Notes: generated by a model from the letters alone, not told the origin. A stretch of 18,348 bases of DNA from JAZLIL01 sp045617405 (GCA_045617405.1 JAZLIL010000008.1:1-18348), one strand, 5' to 3'. Numbered from the stretch's first letter, positions 7,210 to 16,295 are shown. A program made the numbers and translations.

Positions 7210-7932
7210 ATGGACGTTTATGAACTTGACAATCTGGGTAAGCTTCTGAAGGGAAACACCTACGCAGGCCGCGGTATTGTTATCGGAAAGACCGCTGACG
7301 GAAAGAATGCGGCAGTGGCATACTTCATCATGGGGAGAAGTGAGAACAGCCGCAACAGAATCTTTCTTGAGAACGGAAGGGATGTAGTGATTAATGCTTT
7401 TGAGCCGGAAAAGCTCAAGGATCCTTCTCTTGTAATCTATTCACCTGTCAGAGTGCTTGACAACAAACTCATCGTAACAAATGGTGACCAGACAGACACA
7501 ATTTACGATTTCATCAGCAGCGGAAAGACCTTTGAGGAGGCTCTTGACACACGCTGTTTCGAGCCCGACGGTCCCAACTGGACTCCGAGAATCAGCGGTA
7601 TGCTTACATTTGCTGACGGAAGCTTTTCATATAAAATGAGTATCTTAAAGAGCGCCGACCGTGAAGGCAGTGCATGCTCAAGGTACACATTCTCCTATCC
7701 GTCACTTCCGGGCGTCGGACAGTTCATCCACACCTATGTGTGCGACGGCAATCCTATCCCTACATTCCTCGGTGAGCCCGAGCGTGTTGAGATTCCGAAC
7801 GACATCGATGAGTTTACCGGCATGATTTGGAACAACCTCAATGCTGACAACAGAATTTCGCTCTACGTCAGGTTCACGGATCTTCAGACCGGCAAAGAGA
7901 CAAACAGAATGATCAACAAGAACGTAAAATAG
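7210..7932 (+). CDS. purO: IMP cyclohydrolase, PurO-like family
   Basis: This 240-residue protein resembles the IMP cyclohydrolase family first described as PurO in archaea, which closes FAICAR to IMP, the last step of purine synthesis. The N-terminal YAGRGIVIG (18-26) and GRSENSRNR (42-50) correspond to the GR and SRSFPNR blocks of archaeal PurO. VTNGDQTDTI (89-98) and NWTPRISGM (123-131) match further conserved blocks. It is unrelated to the MGS-like N-terminal domain that does this reaction in ordinary bifunctional PurH. The next gene encodes an AICAR transformylase that lacks that domain, which strongly supports the assignment. It is a soluble protein with no signal peptide. The start follows AAGGAGG (7197-7203). 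Family membership is from remembered motifs; activity is inferred. Confidence 0.88.
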   Translation: MDVYELDNLGKLLKGNTYAGRGIVIGKTADGKNAAVAYFIMGRSENSRNRIFLENGRDVVINAFEPEKLKDPSLVIYSPVRVLDNKLIVTNGDQTDTIYDFISSGKTFEEALDTRCFEPDGPNWTPRISGMLTFADGSFSYKMSILKSADREGSACSRYTFSYPSLPGVGQFIHTYVCDGNPIPTFLGEPERVEIPNDIDEFTGMIWNNLNADNRISLYVRFTDLQTGKETNRMINKNVK

Positions 7933-7979
7933 ACCGATGAAAACGTTGATAAGACGTACAGAAAGGAAAAGGAGAAACA

Positions 7980-9164
7980 ATGAAAGAGTTTGAACTTAAA
8001 TACGGCTGCAACCCCAACCAGAAACCCGCGAAAATCTTTATGCACGACGGCAGCGAGCTTCCCATCGAGATTCTCTCCGGAAGACCCGGATTCATCAACT
8101 TCCTTGATGCTTTCAACAGCTATCAGCTCGTTAAGGAAATTAAGGAGCAGCTCGGTATCTGCGCCGCCACATCTTTCAAGCATGTCAGCCCTACCTCGGC
8201 AGCAGTCGGTATCCCGCTTTCCGATAAGCTTGCAAAGGCATGCTGGGTTGATGATATAAAGGACCTTTCCTCATCTCCCATTGCATGTGCATATGCAAAA
8301 GCAAGAGGAACAGACAGAATGTCTTCTTTCGGGGATTTTATCGCTCTTTCCGATACATGCGACGAGATTACGGCAAGCCTTATCAAGCGTGAGGTTTCGG
8401 ACGGAATCATCGCTCCCGGTTACACACCCGAGGCTCTTGAAATCTTAAAGTCAAAGAGAAACGGAAATTACAACATCATTAAGATTGACCCGGAGTACGT
8501 TCCTACAGTTGTAGAACACAAGCAGGTTTACGGTATTACATTCGAGCAGGGAAGAAACAACTTTGAGATCAACCGTGAGCTTCTTTCGAACGTTGTTACA
8601 AAGAAGAAGGACGTTCCCGAGAGTGCAATCCGCGATCTTATCATTTCACTCATCACTCTTAAGTACACGCAGAGTAATTCAGTATGCTATGCAGCTGAAG
8701 GTCAGGCAATCGGTGTCGGTGCCGGTCAGCAGTCAAGAATCCACTGCACACGTCTTGCAGGCGGCAAGGCAGATAACTGGATTCTGCGTCAGCATGACAA
8801 GGTTCTTGCACTTCCTTTCCTTGAGACTCTGGGACGTCCTGAGCGCGACAACGCCATCGATGTATACCTTTCCGAAGATTACGACGATGTTCTTGCAGAG
8901 GGCGAATGGCAGAAGTTCTTCACTTCACGTCCCGTTCCCTTTACACGTGAGGAGAAGAAGGCATATCTTGCAACAGTTACAGGTATTTCACTTGGAAGTG
9001 ATGCATTCTTCCCGTTCCCTGACAACATAATAAGAGCAAAGAGAAGCGGTGTAAGCTATGTTGCAGAGCCAGGCGGATCAAAGCGTGACCAGCTTGTTAT
9101 CGATCAGGCAGATGAGCTGGGAATGGCTATGTGCTTCACAGGCATGAGACTGTTCCATCACTAA
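7980..9164 (+). CDS. purH: AICAR transformylase, stand-alone (no IMP cyclohydrolase domain)
   Basis: This 394-residue protein matches the formyltransferase half of PurH, which converts AICAR to FAICAR with 10-formyltetrahydrofolate. KYGCNPNQKP (8-17) marks the start of the domain. SFKHVSPTSAAVG (65-77) carries the catalytic Lys67 and His68 pair. RGTDRMSSFGDFIALSD (109-125), KYTQSNSV (228-235) and GQAIGVGAGQQSRIHC (241-256) are the other conserved blocks. The usual protein is about 510-530 residues with an N-terminal cyclohydrolase domain; here the start, set by AAAGGAG (7968-7974), falls directly at the transformylase domain, so it is a natural short form and not a truncation. The missing activity is supplied by the PurO-like gene just upstream. 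Confidence 0.94.
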   Translation: MKEFELKYGCNPNQKPAKIFMHDGSELPIEILSGRPGFINFLDAFNSYQLVKEIKEQLGICAATSFKHVSPTSAAVGIPLSDKLAKACWVDDIKDLSSSPIACAYAKARGTDRMSSFGDFIALSDTCDEITASLIKREVSDGIIAPGYTPEALEILKSKRNGNYNIIKIDPEYVPTVVEHKQVYGITFEQGRNNFEINRELLSNVVTKKKDVPESAIRDLIISLITLKYTQSNSVCYAAEGQAIGVGAGQQSRIHCTRLAGGKADNWILRQHDKVLALPFLETLGRPERDNAIDVYLSEDYDDVLAEGEWQKFFTSRPVPFTREEKKAYLATVTGISLGSDAFFPFPDNIIRAKRSGVSYVAEPGGSKRDQLVIDQADELGMAMCFTGMRLFHH

Positions 9165-9186
9165 TTTTACTATACAGGAGGAAAGC

Positions 9187-10464
9187 ATGAAGGTAGCGGT
9201 AGTAGGCGGCGGCGGAAGAGAACACGCCATCATCAAATGCTTAAAGAAGAGTACGAAGGTCGACGAGATTTACGCAATCCCCGGTAATGGCGGAATTGCA
9301 GCCGATGCAAAGTGCGTTGACATCGGAGCCAAGGAGATAGACAGGATTACGGAGTACGTTGTAAAAGAAGCCATGGATTTCGTAGTGGTGGCACCTGACG
9401 ATCCGCTTGTTCTCGGACTTGCCGACGCAATTGAAGAGAAGGGCATCCCTGTTTTCGGACCGGCAAAGAATGCGGCAATCATCGAGGGCAGCAAAGTCTT
9501 TTCAAAGGATCTGATGAAGAAATACAATATTCCTACGGCAGCCTACGAGGTTTTCACCGACATGGAGAAGGCTCTCTATTATCTTCAGACTGCGCCTGTT
9601 CCCACAGTTATCAAGGCTGACGGTCTTGCTCTCGGGAAGGGTGTTGTCATCGCAATGACAAGAGCAGAGGCTTATGATGCAGTACGTTCAATGATGGAAG
9701 ACAAAATCTTCGGCGAGAGCGGCTCAAGGATTGTCATTGAGGAGTTCCTCGAAGGACCGGAGGTCAGTGTATTAAGCTTCACGGACGGAAAGACCATGAT
9801 TCCCATGGTTTCTTCAATGGACCACAAGCGTGCCCGCGACAATGACGAAGGTCTTAATACGGGCGGAATGGGAACCATCGCCCCGAATCCCTGCTATACG
9901 AAGGAGATTGCCGCAGAGTGCATGAAGACCATATTCCTTCCGACTATGGAAGCCATGAACAGGGAAGGAAGAACATTCAAGGGATGTCTTTACTTCGGAC
10001 TTATGATAACTAAGGATGGACCGAAGGTTATCGAGTATAACTGCCGCTTTGGCGATCCCGAGGCACAGGTTGTGCTTCCGCTTCTCAAGACGGATCTCTT
10101 CGAAATTATGGCACACGTGGCAGCAGGAACACTTTCAGACATCAATGTTGAGTTTTCGGACGGTGCGGCATGCTGCGTTATCGAAGCATCCGACGGATAT
10201 CCCGGTAAGTACGAGAAGGGCTTTGAGATTAAGATGCCGGCAGAGGGAGAGCTTGATCCCGACTGCGAAATTTTCGTTGCAGGAGCAAAACTTGAAGACG
10301 GCAAGGTCCTTACAAACGGCGGAAGAGTCCTTGGACTCACTGCCACTGCAGACAATCTCGAATCTGCAATTGAGAAGGCATATAAAAACATTGACAAGGT
10401 ATCGTTCGCAAATGCATACTATCGTCATGATATCGGCCAAAAGGCCCTCAAGTTATCAAGGTGA
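9187..10464 (+). CDS. purD: Phosphoribosylamine-glycine ligase (GAR synthetase)
   Basis: PurD (425 residues) joins phosphoribosylamine and glycine with ATP to give GAR, the second purine step. It has the ATP-grasp fold: an N-terminal domain starting VAVVGGGGREHA (3-14); the ATP-grasp core with IKADGLALGKGV (142-153), IVIEEFLEGPEVSV and MDHKRARDNDEGLNTGGMG; the metal site in EYNCRFGDPEAQ; and a C-terminal domain with GGRVLGLTA. The segment APDDPLVLGL (69-78) stands where many homologues have GPE-x-PL. The start follows AGGAGG (9176-9181) by 5 bases. The gene lies between purH and purL, with only a 63-base gap to purL that folds into a hairpin. Confidence 0.96.
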   Translation: MKVAVVGGGGREHAIIKCLKKSTKVDEIYAIPGNGGIAADAKCVDIGAKEIDRITEYVVKEAMDFVVVAPDDPLVLGLADAIEEKGIPVFGPAKNAAIIEGSKVFSKDLMKKYNIPTAAYEVFTDMEKALYYLQTAPVPTVIKADGLALGKGVVIAMTRAEAYDAVRSMMEDKIFGESGSRIVIEEFLEGPEVSVLSFTDGKTMIPMVSSMDHKRARDNDEGLNTGGMGTIAPNPCYTKEIAAECMKTIFLPTMEAMNREGRTFKGCLYFGLMITKDGPKVIEYNCRFGDPEAQVVLPLLKTDLFEIMAHVAAGTLSDINVEFSDGAACCVIEASDGYPGKYEKGFEIKMPAEGELDPDCEIFVAGAKLEDGKVLTNGGRVLGLTATADNLESAIEKAYKNIDKVSFANAYYRHDIGQKALKLSR

Positions 10465-10470
10465 TGCGGC

Positions 10471-10505
10471 CTGCGGGGGCGGTTTTATTTCAAACCGTCC
10501 GGCAG
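10471..10505 (+). repeat. Intercistronic hairpin between purD and purL
   Basis: GGGCGGTTT (10477-10485) pairs with AAACCGTCC (10492-10500), with one G-U pair and the loop TATTTC. CTGC (10471-10474) pairs with GCAG (10502-10505) outside a small internal loop. There is no T-run on its 3' side, and the purL ribosome binding site begins about 9 bases later. It may slow polymerase or protect the 3' end of the upstream message. Confidence 0.45.
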
Positions 10506-10513
10506 TCGGATGA

Positions 10514-10520
10514 AGAAAGG
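10514..10520 (+). promoter_or_regulatory. Ribosome binding site that sets the purL start
   Basis: GAAAGGA lies 7 bases before the ATG at 10528. An in-frame ATG at 10510 would add six residues (MKKGTD) but has no such site in front of it. The start at 10528 is preferred. Confidence 0.65.
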
Positions 10521-10527
10521 AACAGAC

Positions 10528-13500
10528 ATGGTATTTAGAGTTTACGTAGAAAAGAGACCTGAGCTTGCAAATGAAGCAAACGGCCTGAAGAAGGACATCA
10601 ACGAGCTCCTCGGTATTTCGGGAGTGACAGGTCTCAGACTTTTAAACAGATATGATGTTGAGAACATCGAGAAGACGCTTTTTGACTATGCAGTGAAAAT
10701 GGTATTTTCGGAGCCTCAGCTTGATATTACATACGCTTCATTTGAGGACATCAAGGCAGGAGCGGCAAAGGTCTTTGCTGTTGAGTACCTTCCCGGACAG
10801 TTTGACCAGCGTGCCGATTCAGCCGCACAGTGCATCCAGATTATCTCACAGGGTGAGCGTCCGACAGTTCGCACGGCAAAGATATTCCTGATTGAGGGAG
10901 ATGTTACGGAAGCTGAGCTTGAGCAGATCAGGAAGTATGTCATTAACCCCGTTGAGAGCCGCGAGGCAGGTCTGGCAGAGGTTGAGACTCTCAGGATGGA
11001 TGTCAATGTTCCCACAGAGGTTGAGGAGCTTAAAGGCTTCAGAGAGCTCAGCGAGGCTGAGCGCCATGAATTTGTCAAAAACCGCGGTCTTGCAATGGAT
11101 TATGATGACCTGACCTTCTGTCAGGAGTACTTCAAAAAGGAAAACCGTGACCCTTCAATCACAGAAATCAAGATGATCGACACCTACTGGTCCGATCATT
11201 GCCGTCACACCACCTTCCTCACCGAGATCGACAGTGTGGAGTTTGACGATCCTCTCGCAAGGGCTTCATATGAGGAATACATTAAAGTTAGACAGGAACT
11301 CGGCCGCACAAAGCCGGTCTGCCTTATGGACATCGGAACCATCGCAGCAAAGTACCTTCGAACAAAGGGATTGCTCGGCCGCCTCGACGAGTCGGAAGAG
11401 ATTAATGCCTGCACGGTCAAGATTGACGTCAATGTTGAAGGTAAGACCGAGAAGTGGCTATTGCTCTTCAAAAACGAAACACACAATCATCCTACCGAAA
11501 TCGAGCCTTTTGGCGGTGCCGCTACATGTCTCGGCGGCGCAATCCGCGACCCGCTCTCGGGAAGATCCTACGTTTACTCGGCAATGCGCGTAACGGGAGC
11601 AGGCGACCCGTTAAAGCCCGTTTCGGAGACAATTCCCGGCAAGCTTCCGCAGCGTAAGCTCGTTACTACGGCGGCAGCAGGCTACAGTTCATACGGAAAC
11701 CAGATTGGGCTTGCAACAGGTCAGGTCGACGAAATCTACCATCCCGGTTACGTGGCAAAGAGAATGGAAATCGGTGCTGTTATCGCAGCTGCTCCCGAGG
11801 AGAATGTGCGCCGTGAGCGTCCCATCCCCGGTGATATCGTTATTCTTCTCGGCGGACGTACGGGACGTGACGGCTGCGGCGGAGCTACAGGTTCTTCAAA
11901 GGCCCACACGCTTGAGTCACTTGAAAGCTGCGGTGCCGAGGTTCAGAAGGGTAATGCGCCCGAGGAGAGAAAGCTTCAGAGGCTTTTCAGAAATCCGAAG
12001 GCTTCAAAGATGATAAAGCGCTGCAACGATTTTGGTGCCGGCGGAGTTTCGGTTGCTATCGGCGAGCTTGCTGACGGTCTTCTCATTGATCTCAACAAGG
12101 TTCCCAAGAAATATGAAGGACTCGATGGCACTGAGCTTGCCATTTCCGAGTCTCAGGAACGTATGGCAGTCGTTGTCGCAGCAGAGGACGCCGACGCATT
12201 CAGAAAGCTTGCAGACAGTGAAAATCTAGAATCAACGGTTGTTGCACAGGTCACTGAAGAAGCAAGACTTGTCATGACATGGAACGGAAAGAAGATCGTT
12301 GACATTTCGAGAGAATTCCTTGATTCAAACGGTGCTTCGAAGCACATCGATGTCAAGGTTGACAAGTCATCGGACGACTGGAGCACAAGAGTTATTGACG
12401 CCGATTCAAGCAGCCTTTCGGGATGCGAGGTTACAACAAAAGAAGAGTCGCTTGAGAAGAAGGATTTTGTCAAGCTTATGAAAGCGGTTGCCGGAGATCT
12501 TAACTGCTGTTCAAAGAGAGGTCTTTCCGAACGGTTTGATTCAACAATCGGATCGGGCACGGTTCTCATGCCTTTTGGCGGCAGAAATCAGCAGACGCCG
12601 ACACAGGCAATGGTCAACAAGATCAGCATTGAAAAGAAGACTACAGACACTGTTTCATTTATGTCATGGGGCTACAATCCTTTCATATCCGAGAAGAGCC
12701 CTTACCGTGGAGCATACCTTGCGGTTCTTGAATCAGTCTGCAAGCTCATTGCCACGGGTGCTGACTTCAAGGATGTCTACCTGACATTCCAGGAGTACTT
12801 TGAAAAGCCCGGACATGAGTCTTTACGCTGGGGCAAGCCCATGTCGGCAATCCTCGGTGCACTTAAGGCACAGCTCGATTACAAAATCGCTGCCATCGGT
12901 GGCAAGGATTCCATGAGCGGAAGCTTTGAAAAGCTTGATGTACCGCCTACTCTTGTATCCTTCGCAGTTACGACGGGCAGTCTCGGACAAGTCATTTCAC
13001 CGGAATTCAAGGGAGCCGGACACAAGGTTCTTCTCGTTACACCCGAGGCGGATGAAAACGGTCTTCCCGTTGCCGATTCGGTAAAGAAGGAGTTTGAGCT
13101 TGTTGCTTCACTTCGCAATCAGGGGCTCATCAGTGCAGCCTACACACCGACCCTCGGCGGTATCGCAGAAGCAATCATCAAGATGGCCATCGGAAATGAC
13201 ATCGGCTTCAAATTCGCTGAAGGCGTTTCAAAAGCAGACATCTTCGGCTATTCATATGGCTCGTTCATCCTTGAAATCGGCGGTGAGAGCGGCGCGGACG
13301 GATTCAGCGAAATCGAATCGCTTACAGGAGACGGCTTTAATGTCAGGGTTCTCGGAGAGACAACCGGCGACGCAAGTATCACCTTCGGACAGGGAAGTAT
13401 AGCTGTTTGCGAGCTCCTTATGGTATACGAGGGTAAGCTTGAGCCGGTTTACCCTACAAGGGCAAAGATGCCTGAAGGACAGCCTGCCAAGTTTGACTAC

Positions 13501-14355
13501 GATGTTAACAAAAACGGCGGCACGTCAGCTTACCATTCAACCGGAAGCAGCGTGGCACAGCCCCTTGTTATCATCCCTGCCTTCCCCGGAACGAACTGCG
13601 AGTACGACACAGCAAAATCCATAGAAAAAGCAGGAGCAACGACTGAAATCATTGTTATCAACAACCTTACGGCAAAGGGAATTGCCGATTCGGTTGAGTA
13701 CTTTGCGAAGCGCCTTAACGAAGCCCAGATGTTCTTTATACCCGGAGGCTTCTCCGGCGGCGATGAGCCTGACGGCTCCGCAAAGTTCATCACGGCATTT
13801 TTCAGAAACGGAGCAGTCAAGGAAGCTGTCACAAAGCTTCTTGAAGAGCGTGACGGTCTTGCAGCCGGAATATGCAACGGCTTCCAGGCACTGGTAAAGC
13901 TCGGACTTGTTCCATTCGGAAAGATTATCGATACCGATGAGAACTGCCCGACACTGACTTTCAACACAATCGGACGTCATCAGTCACGTCTTGTGAGGAC
14001 AAGAATTGCTTCAAACAAGTCACCCTGGCTGATGAATGTTAAGGTTGGAGATGTAATCACTGTTCCGATTTCACACGGTGAGGGACGCTTCCTTGCATCC
14101 GACAAGGTGATTGCAGACCTTGCAGCGAACGGACAGATTGCAACTCAGTACGTTGACCTCGCAAAGGAGCCCACCTACGATATTTCGTTCAATCCGAACG
14201 GTTCTGCTTGTGCCATTGAGGGTATTCTTTCGCCCGACGGACGTGTCATCGGCAAGATGGGTCATTCCGAGCGTATCGACGACGGCATTTACCGTAATGT
14301 GCCAGGAAAATTCGACATGGGAATGTTCGACAGTGCAGTAAAGTACTTCAGATAG
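10528..14355 (+). CDS. purL: Phosphoribosylformylglycinamidine synthase, single-chain large form
   Basis: This 1275-residue protein converts FGAR to FGAM with ATP and glutamine. It joins in one chain what Bacillus makes as PurS, PurQ and small PurL. An N-terminal PurS-like part is followed by the linker and first synthetase half: YWSDHCRHTTF (220-230), FKNETHNHPTEIEPFGG (from about 314), GRDGCGGATGSSKAH and CNDFGAGGVSVAIGELADG. A second half holds GGKDSMSGS. The C-terminal glutaminase domain starts near 1012 with IIPAFPGTNCEYD; its nucleophile is Cys1116 in GICNGFQALVKLG, and ISHGEGRF carries a further triad histidine. No separate purS or purQ is seen, as expected. The gene ends the purine block and is followed by a strong terminator. 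Confidence 0.97.
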   Translation: MVFRVYVEKRPELANEANGLKKDINELLGISGVTGLRLLNRYDVENIEKTLFDYAVKMVFSEPQLDITYASFEDIKAGAAKVFAVEYLPGQFDQRADSAAQCIQIISQGERPTVRTAKIFLIEGDVTEAELEQIRKYVINPVESREAGLAEVETLRMDVNVPTEVEELKGFRELSEAERHEFVKNRGLAMDYDDLTFCQEYFKKENRDPSITEIKMIDTYWSDHCRHTTFLTEIDSVEFDDPLARASYEEYIKVRQELGRTKPVCLMDIGTIAAKYLRTKGLLGRLDESEEINACTVKIDVNVEGKTEKWLLLFKNETHNHPTEIEPFGGAATCLGGAIRDPLSGRSYVYSAMRVTGAGDPLKPVSETIPGKLPQRKLVTTAAAGYSSYGNQIGLATGQVDEIYHPGYVAKRMEIGAVIAAAPEENVRRERPIPGDIVILLGGRTGRDGCGGATGSSKAHTLESLESCGAEVQKGNAPEERKLQRLFRNPKASKMIKRCNDFGAGGVSVAIGELADGLLIDLNKVPKKYEGLDGTELAISESQERMAVVVAAEDADAFRKLADSENLESTVVAQVTEEARLVMTWNGKKIVDISREFLDSNGASKHIDVKVDKSSDDWSTRVIDADSSSLSGCEVTTKEESLEKKDFVKLMKAVAGDLNCCSKRGLSERFDSTIGSGTVLMPFGGRNQQTPTQAMVNKISIEKKTTDTVSFMSWGYNPFISEKSPYRGAYLAVLESVCKLIATGADFKDVYLTFQEYFEKPGHESLRWGKPMSAILGALKAQLDYKIAAIGGKDSMSGSFEKLDVPPTLVSFAVTTGSLGQVISPEFKGAGHKVLLVTPEADENGLPVADSVKKEFELVASLRNQGLISAAYTPTLGGIAEAIIKMAIGNDIGFKFAEGVSKADIFGYSYGSFILEIGGESGADGFSEIESLTGDGFNVRVLGETTGDASITFGQGSIAVCELLMVYEGKLEPVYPTRAKMPEGQPAKFDYDVNKNGGTSAYHSTGSSVAQPLVIIPAFPGTNCEYDTAKSIEKAGATTEIIVINNLTAKGIADSVEYFAKRLNEAQMFFIPGGFSGGDEPDGSAKFITAFFRNGAVKEAVTKLLEERDGLAAGICNGFQALVKLGLVPFGKIIDTDENCPTLTFNTIGRHQSRLVRTRIASNKSPWLMNVKVGDVITVPISHGEGRFLASDKVIADLAANGQIATQYVDLAKEPTYDISFNPNGSACAIEGILSPDGRVIGKMGHSERIDDGIYRNVPGKFDMGMFDSAVKYFR

Positions 14356-14367
14356 TATGACTTTGAC

Positions 14368-14409
14368 CGGTTCAACCGCCCAAACAGCGGTTGGACCGTT
14401 TTTTCTTTT
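14368..14409 (+). terminator. Rho-independent terminator after purL
   Basis: The arms CGGTTCAACCGC (14368-14379) and GCGGTTGGACCG (14387-14398) pair over 12 bp with one G-U pair and a 7-base loop. They are followed at once by TTTTTT, one C and TTTTT. It begins 13 bases after the purL stop and closes the pyrimidine-purine block. Confidence 0.93.
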
Positions 14410-14483
14410 TCCATAACACAAATACGTATAAATTTCCACGTTGGCTACAAAGAATATGTAGTGTAAAAACGTTGCAGGCGTGG

Positions 14484-14489
14484 TATACT
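14484..14489 (+). promoter_or_regulatory. Extended -10 promoter candidate for the chemoreceptor gene
   Basis: TATACT at 14484-14489 is preceded by TG at 14481-14482, the extended -10 pattern of the housekeeping sigma factor. The best -35 candidate, TGTAAA (14462-14467, spacing 16), is weak. The position, after the purL terminator and about 60 bases before the gene start, is right. A motility-sigma promoter was considered but its -10 consensus is not present. Confidence 0.55.
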
Positions 14490-14499
14490 CTAAGTACAG

Positions 14500-14530
14500 T
14501 GGCGCATTTTTCAGGTGCGCATTTCCGCCA
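14500..14530 (+). promoter_or_regulatory. Leader hairpin next to the chemoreceptor ribosome binding site
   Basis: TGGCG (14500-14504) can pair with CGCCA (14526-14530). Alternatively, GCGCA can pair with TGCGC within the same stretch. The right arm abuts AAAGGAG (14531-14537). It may affect translation; this is inferred from pairing only. Confidence 0.35.
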
Positions 14531-14546
14531 AAAGGAGAAGTAAGTT

Positions 14547-16235
14547 ATGGAGAAGACGAAAAAGGGGTTTGGCCTCGCCAAAAAATTGCTGATCTTCGTT
14601 ATTGTGGCAATTATTGTTACTGCAGGTGTTTCAACCACAGTAGGTGCTATCAGAACGGGAGAGATGCTTAGGGAATCAACTAAGAGCAACATGCTCAACA
14701 TTGCGGTTTCCTACGGTGCACTGCTTGATATGAAGCTTACGTTCCACAGCGTTATCACAGCATCGGGTTATGAAAGCATGTTCAAGGATGTTTCCATCGA
14801 CGGGTATCCGACAGGTTATCTTTACCTGGTGGACAAGGACGGTATAGTGCTTTACCATCCTAACTCCGAGATAATCGGAGAACCGTTCGAGGATCCGCTT
14901 GTATCAGGTCTTATTGCACAGATTCAGGCCGACGAGCGAATTGAATCGGCCGTTGTTACTTACGATGCCAACGGTTCGAGTAAAATCGCCGCATACAGCA
15001 TGTCAATGCTTAGTCATTCAATTCTTGTCTGCACTCTGGATGAGGCAGATGTAGACGCAGAAGTTCAGAGCTACATCCTTTCACTTGTCCTGACAGTTGC
15101 AATTGCGGGTGTTGTGCTTATCATCATTGCACTGGTCGTTGCACTTGGCATTGTAAAGCCGTTCAAGGCACTCACAAAGGTCGCAGGAAGACTTGCTTCT
15201 CTTGATTTGACCGAGGATGAGAACACGGCGCTGCTTATTACGAAGTCTGATGAGGCAGGCGAGATTGCCCGCGCATTTGAGAGCGTCCGCGCAGAGTTTC
15301 TCGGCGTTGTGAAAAAGCTCAATGACATTTCGACAGCACTTCATGACAACGCTGTCAATGTTCAGAGTGTTTCCAATTCAATCAATGAGCAGTCGAACGA
15401 TAACTCGGCAACAACTGAGGAGCTCGCTGCAAGCATGCAGGAGACTGCAGCAACGACTCAGAACATCGATTCAAGTGTTGCACACATTCAGGAGCGTACA
15501 GAGAGTATCGCAGATCTTGCAAATGAGGGAAACAAGCTTGCAAGAGAAATCATGCAGCGTGCAGATGCGCTCAAGGCTTCATCAAAAGAATCCATTTCCA
15601 AGACGCAGAGCATGCTTACTGATGTAAAAGCACAGACCGATGCTGCAATCGCAAAGTCTCGTGCTGTTGAGAAGATTAACGAGCTCACCGATTCCATCAA
15701 GGCAATCGCTGCGCAGACCAATTTGCTTTCACTTAATGCTTCAATTGAGGCAGCACGTGCAGGTGATCAGGGTCGCGGCTTTGCAGTAGTTGCAGGAGAG
15801 ATTGGAAATCTTGCATCTCAGTCGACAGATGCTGTCAACAACATCTCATCAATCGTTTCCGAGGTTCAGCTGGCAGTAAACGAGATGGCACAGTGCATGA
15901 ACAAAACACTTTCATTCCTTGAGGAAACCGTAGCAACGGATTACGTACAGTTCGGCGAGGTGGGCGAGAAGTATTTCGAAGATGCCGAGAGCTTTGATTC
16001 GAGCATGGGAACAATCTCAACTTCTTCAGTTGAACTCAAGGATGCAATCGGAAGCATCGTTATTGCAATCAACGGTATCAATCAGACTGTTTCTGAGGCG
16101 ACGGACGGCATCAGCGACATCGCCGACAAGACAAATGCCATGGTTGAAGCAACAACAAGGACAGGCAAGATTGTTGATGACAACCTTGCAGATGCCAAGG
16201 AGCTTCAGGAAATCGTCGATCAGTTTACGTTCTGA
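14547..16235 (+). CDS. Methyl-accepting chemotaxis protein with Cache-like sensor domain
   Basis: This is a 562-residue transmembrane chemoreceptor. A lysine-rich start is followed by TM1 (about 13-35), an extracytoplasmic domain of about 140 residues (36-174), TM2 (about 175-203), a HAMP-like linker (about 203-257) and a long helical signalling domain. The sensor part contains GYLYLVDKDGIVLYHPNSEI (90-109), typical of a single Cache domain; the ligand cannot be told. The tip is QTNLLSLNASIEAARAGDQGRGF (from 390), the part that contacts CheA and CheW, followed by AVVAGEIGNLASQS. No C-terminal CheR-docking pentapeptide is seen; the chain ends in DQFTF. The start follows AAAGGAG by 9 bases. It has its own promoter candidate and terminator, and no other chemotaxis genes are nearby. 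Confidence 0.94.
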   Translation: MEKTKKGFGLAKKLLIFVIVAIIVTAGVSTTVGAIRTGEMLRESTKSNMLNIAVSYGALLDMKLTFHSVITASGYESMFKDVSIDGYPTGYLYLVDKDGIVLYHPNSEIIGEPFEDPLVSGLIAQIQADERIESAVVTYDANGSSKIAAYSMSMLSHSILVCTLDEADVDAEVQSYILSLVLTVAIAGVVLIIIALVVALGIVKPFKALTKVAGRLASLDLTEDENTALLITKSDEAGEIARAFESVRAEFLGVVKKLNDISTALHDNAVNVQSVSNSINEQSNDNSATTEELAASMQETAATTQNIDSSVAHIQERTESIADLANEGNKLAREIMQRADALKASSKESISKTQSMLTDVKAQTDAAIAKSRAVEKINELTDSIKAIAAQTNLLSLNASIEAARAGDQGRGFAVVAGEIGNLASQSTDAVNNISSIVSEVQLAVNEMAQCMNKTLSFLEETVATDYVQFGEVGEKYFEDAESFDSSMGTISTSSVELKDAIGSIVIAINGINQTVSEATDGISDIADKTNAMVEATTRTGKIVDDNLADAKELQEIVDQFTF

Positions 16236-16295
16236 GGGGATTAGAAAAACGCTGATTGGTTTACATCCCGGAATGATTTGAAAACAAAATTACAT

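Noticed and set aside
14464..14489. A motility sigma (sigma-28) promoter before the chemoreceptor gene
   Set aside because: A TAAA is present, but a GCCGATAA-like -10 box is not; the extended -10 TATACT explains the site better.
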